Shown here one piece after another: positions 6,583 to 6,683 of a DNA stretch of 6,683 nucleotides. Below the pieces are notes generated by a model that saw only the letters and a program-made list of their open reading frames with translations, ran no database searches and was not told where the DNA came from. Numbering within the stretch: the stretch's first letter is position 1; each line of letters opens with the position of its first letter. Origin of the DNA: Clostridium sp. UBA6640. GTDB lineage: Bacteria > Bacillota > Clostridia > Clostridiales > Clostridiaceae. The position numbers were made by a program, and so were the translations under genes. The stretch lies in assembly GCF_002455975.1 (NCBI RefSeq), contig NZ_DKLM01000169.1, forward strand, positions 43,227 through 49,909. The letters are read 5' to 3'.

Positions 6583-6683
6583 CTATGATTTCCAATCTTC
6601 AACATAAGTTCCAATGAAAATAATGGCAAATTTTAAGTACATGAATTTTATAATTAAAATATGATCATTCTTTAGTTTGAACG
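6583..6683 (-). CDS. Possible 3' end of an upstream gene (partial, unrecognised)
   Basis: One minus-strand frame is open from the right window edge to a TAG at 6585-6583, about 33 codons ending in FIGTYVEDWKS. It stops 33 bp before the exporter start, and a second TAG follows directly. The distance would suit an operon arrangement. No family can be recognised from so short a piece, and the hydrophobic, isoleucine-rich translation could equally be chance in AT-rich DNA. No convincing promoter was seen between 6550 and 6683, which weakly favours read-through from an upstream gene. Confidence 0.25.
   Translation of the reverse strand, partial: FKLKNDHILIIKFMYLKFAIIFIGTYVEDWKS

Noticed and set aside
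4634..6607. Plus-strand open frames at 4634-4834, 6149-6334 and 6389-6607
   Set aside because: They are antisense to the peptidase-exporter gene, low in complexity and lack ribosome binding sites or recognisable domains.

Overview
The DNA is strongly AT-rich, with A/T favoured at third codon positions, AGGAGG-type ribosome binding sites and lysine/isoleucine/asparagine-rich proteins. This points to a low-GC Firmicute, most likely Clostridium or a close relative; the assignment is inferred from composition and gene families only. Every supported gene is on the minus strand, so transcription runs from the right edge to the left edge.

In transcription order the window holds: (1) 6683-6550, a short upstream region that may carry the last codons of another gene; (2) 6549-3445, a 1034-residue fusion of a secreted-side serine peptidase (S12/class C beta-lactamase fold), a three-helix membrane segment and a complete cyclic-peptide-type ABC exporter half; (3) 3428-2454, an SbnA-type PLP enzyme; (4) 2437-1469, an SbnB-type NAD-dependent dehydrogenase, which with SbnA makes L-2,3-diaminopropionate (Dap); (5) 1370-875, a broken gene for a LoaP/NusG-type antiterminator, carrying one frameshift and two nonsense codons; (6) 874-492, a non-coding or decayed stretch with a 20-bp perfect hairpin followed by a U-run and a possible carrier-protein remnant; (7) 491-1, the start of a nonribosomal peptide synthetase (NRPS) whose first domain is a condensation domain, cut by the window edge.

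Together these look like part of a biosynthetic cluster for a Dap-containing nonribosomal peptide. SbnA and SbnB supply the building block, the NRPS assembles it, and the fusion protein exports it. The peptidase-3TM-ABC layout matches the prodrug-activating exporters of the ClbP/ZmaM type, in which the peptidase removes an N-terminal acyl-D-Asn leader as the product leaves the cell. Zwittermicin A and paenilamicin clusters combine such a peptidase with Dap synthesis, so a product of that class is a reasonable but unproven inference. The dead loaP gene, next to a terminator-like hairpin in front of the NRPS, suggests that the cluster was once controlled by processive antitermination and may now be silent, leaky or regulated by something outside the window.
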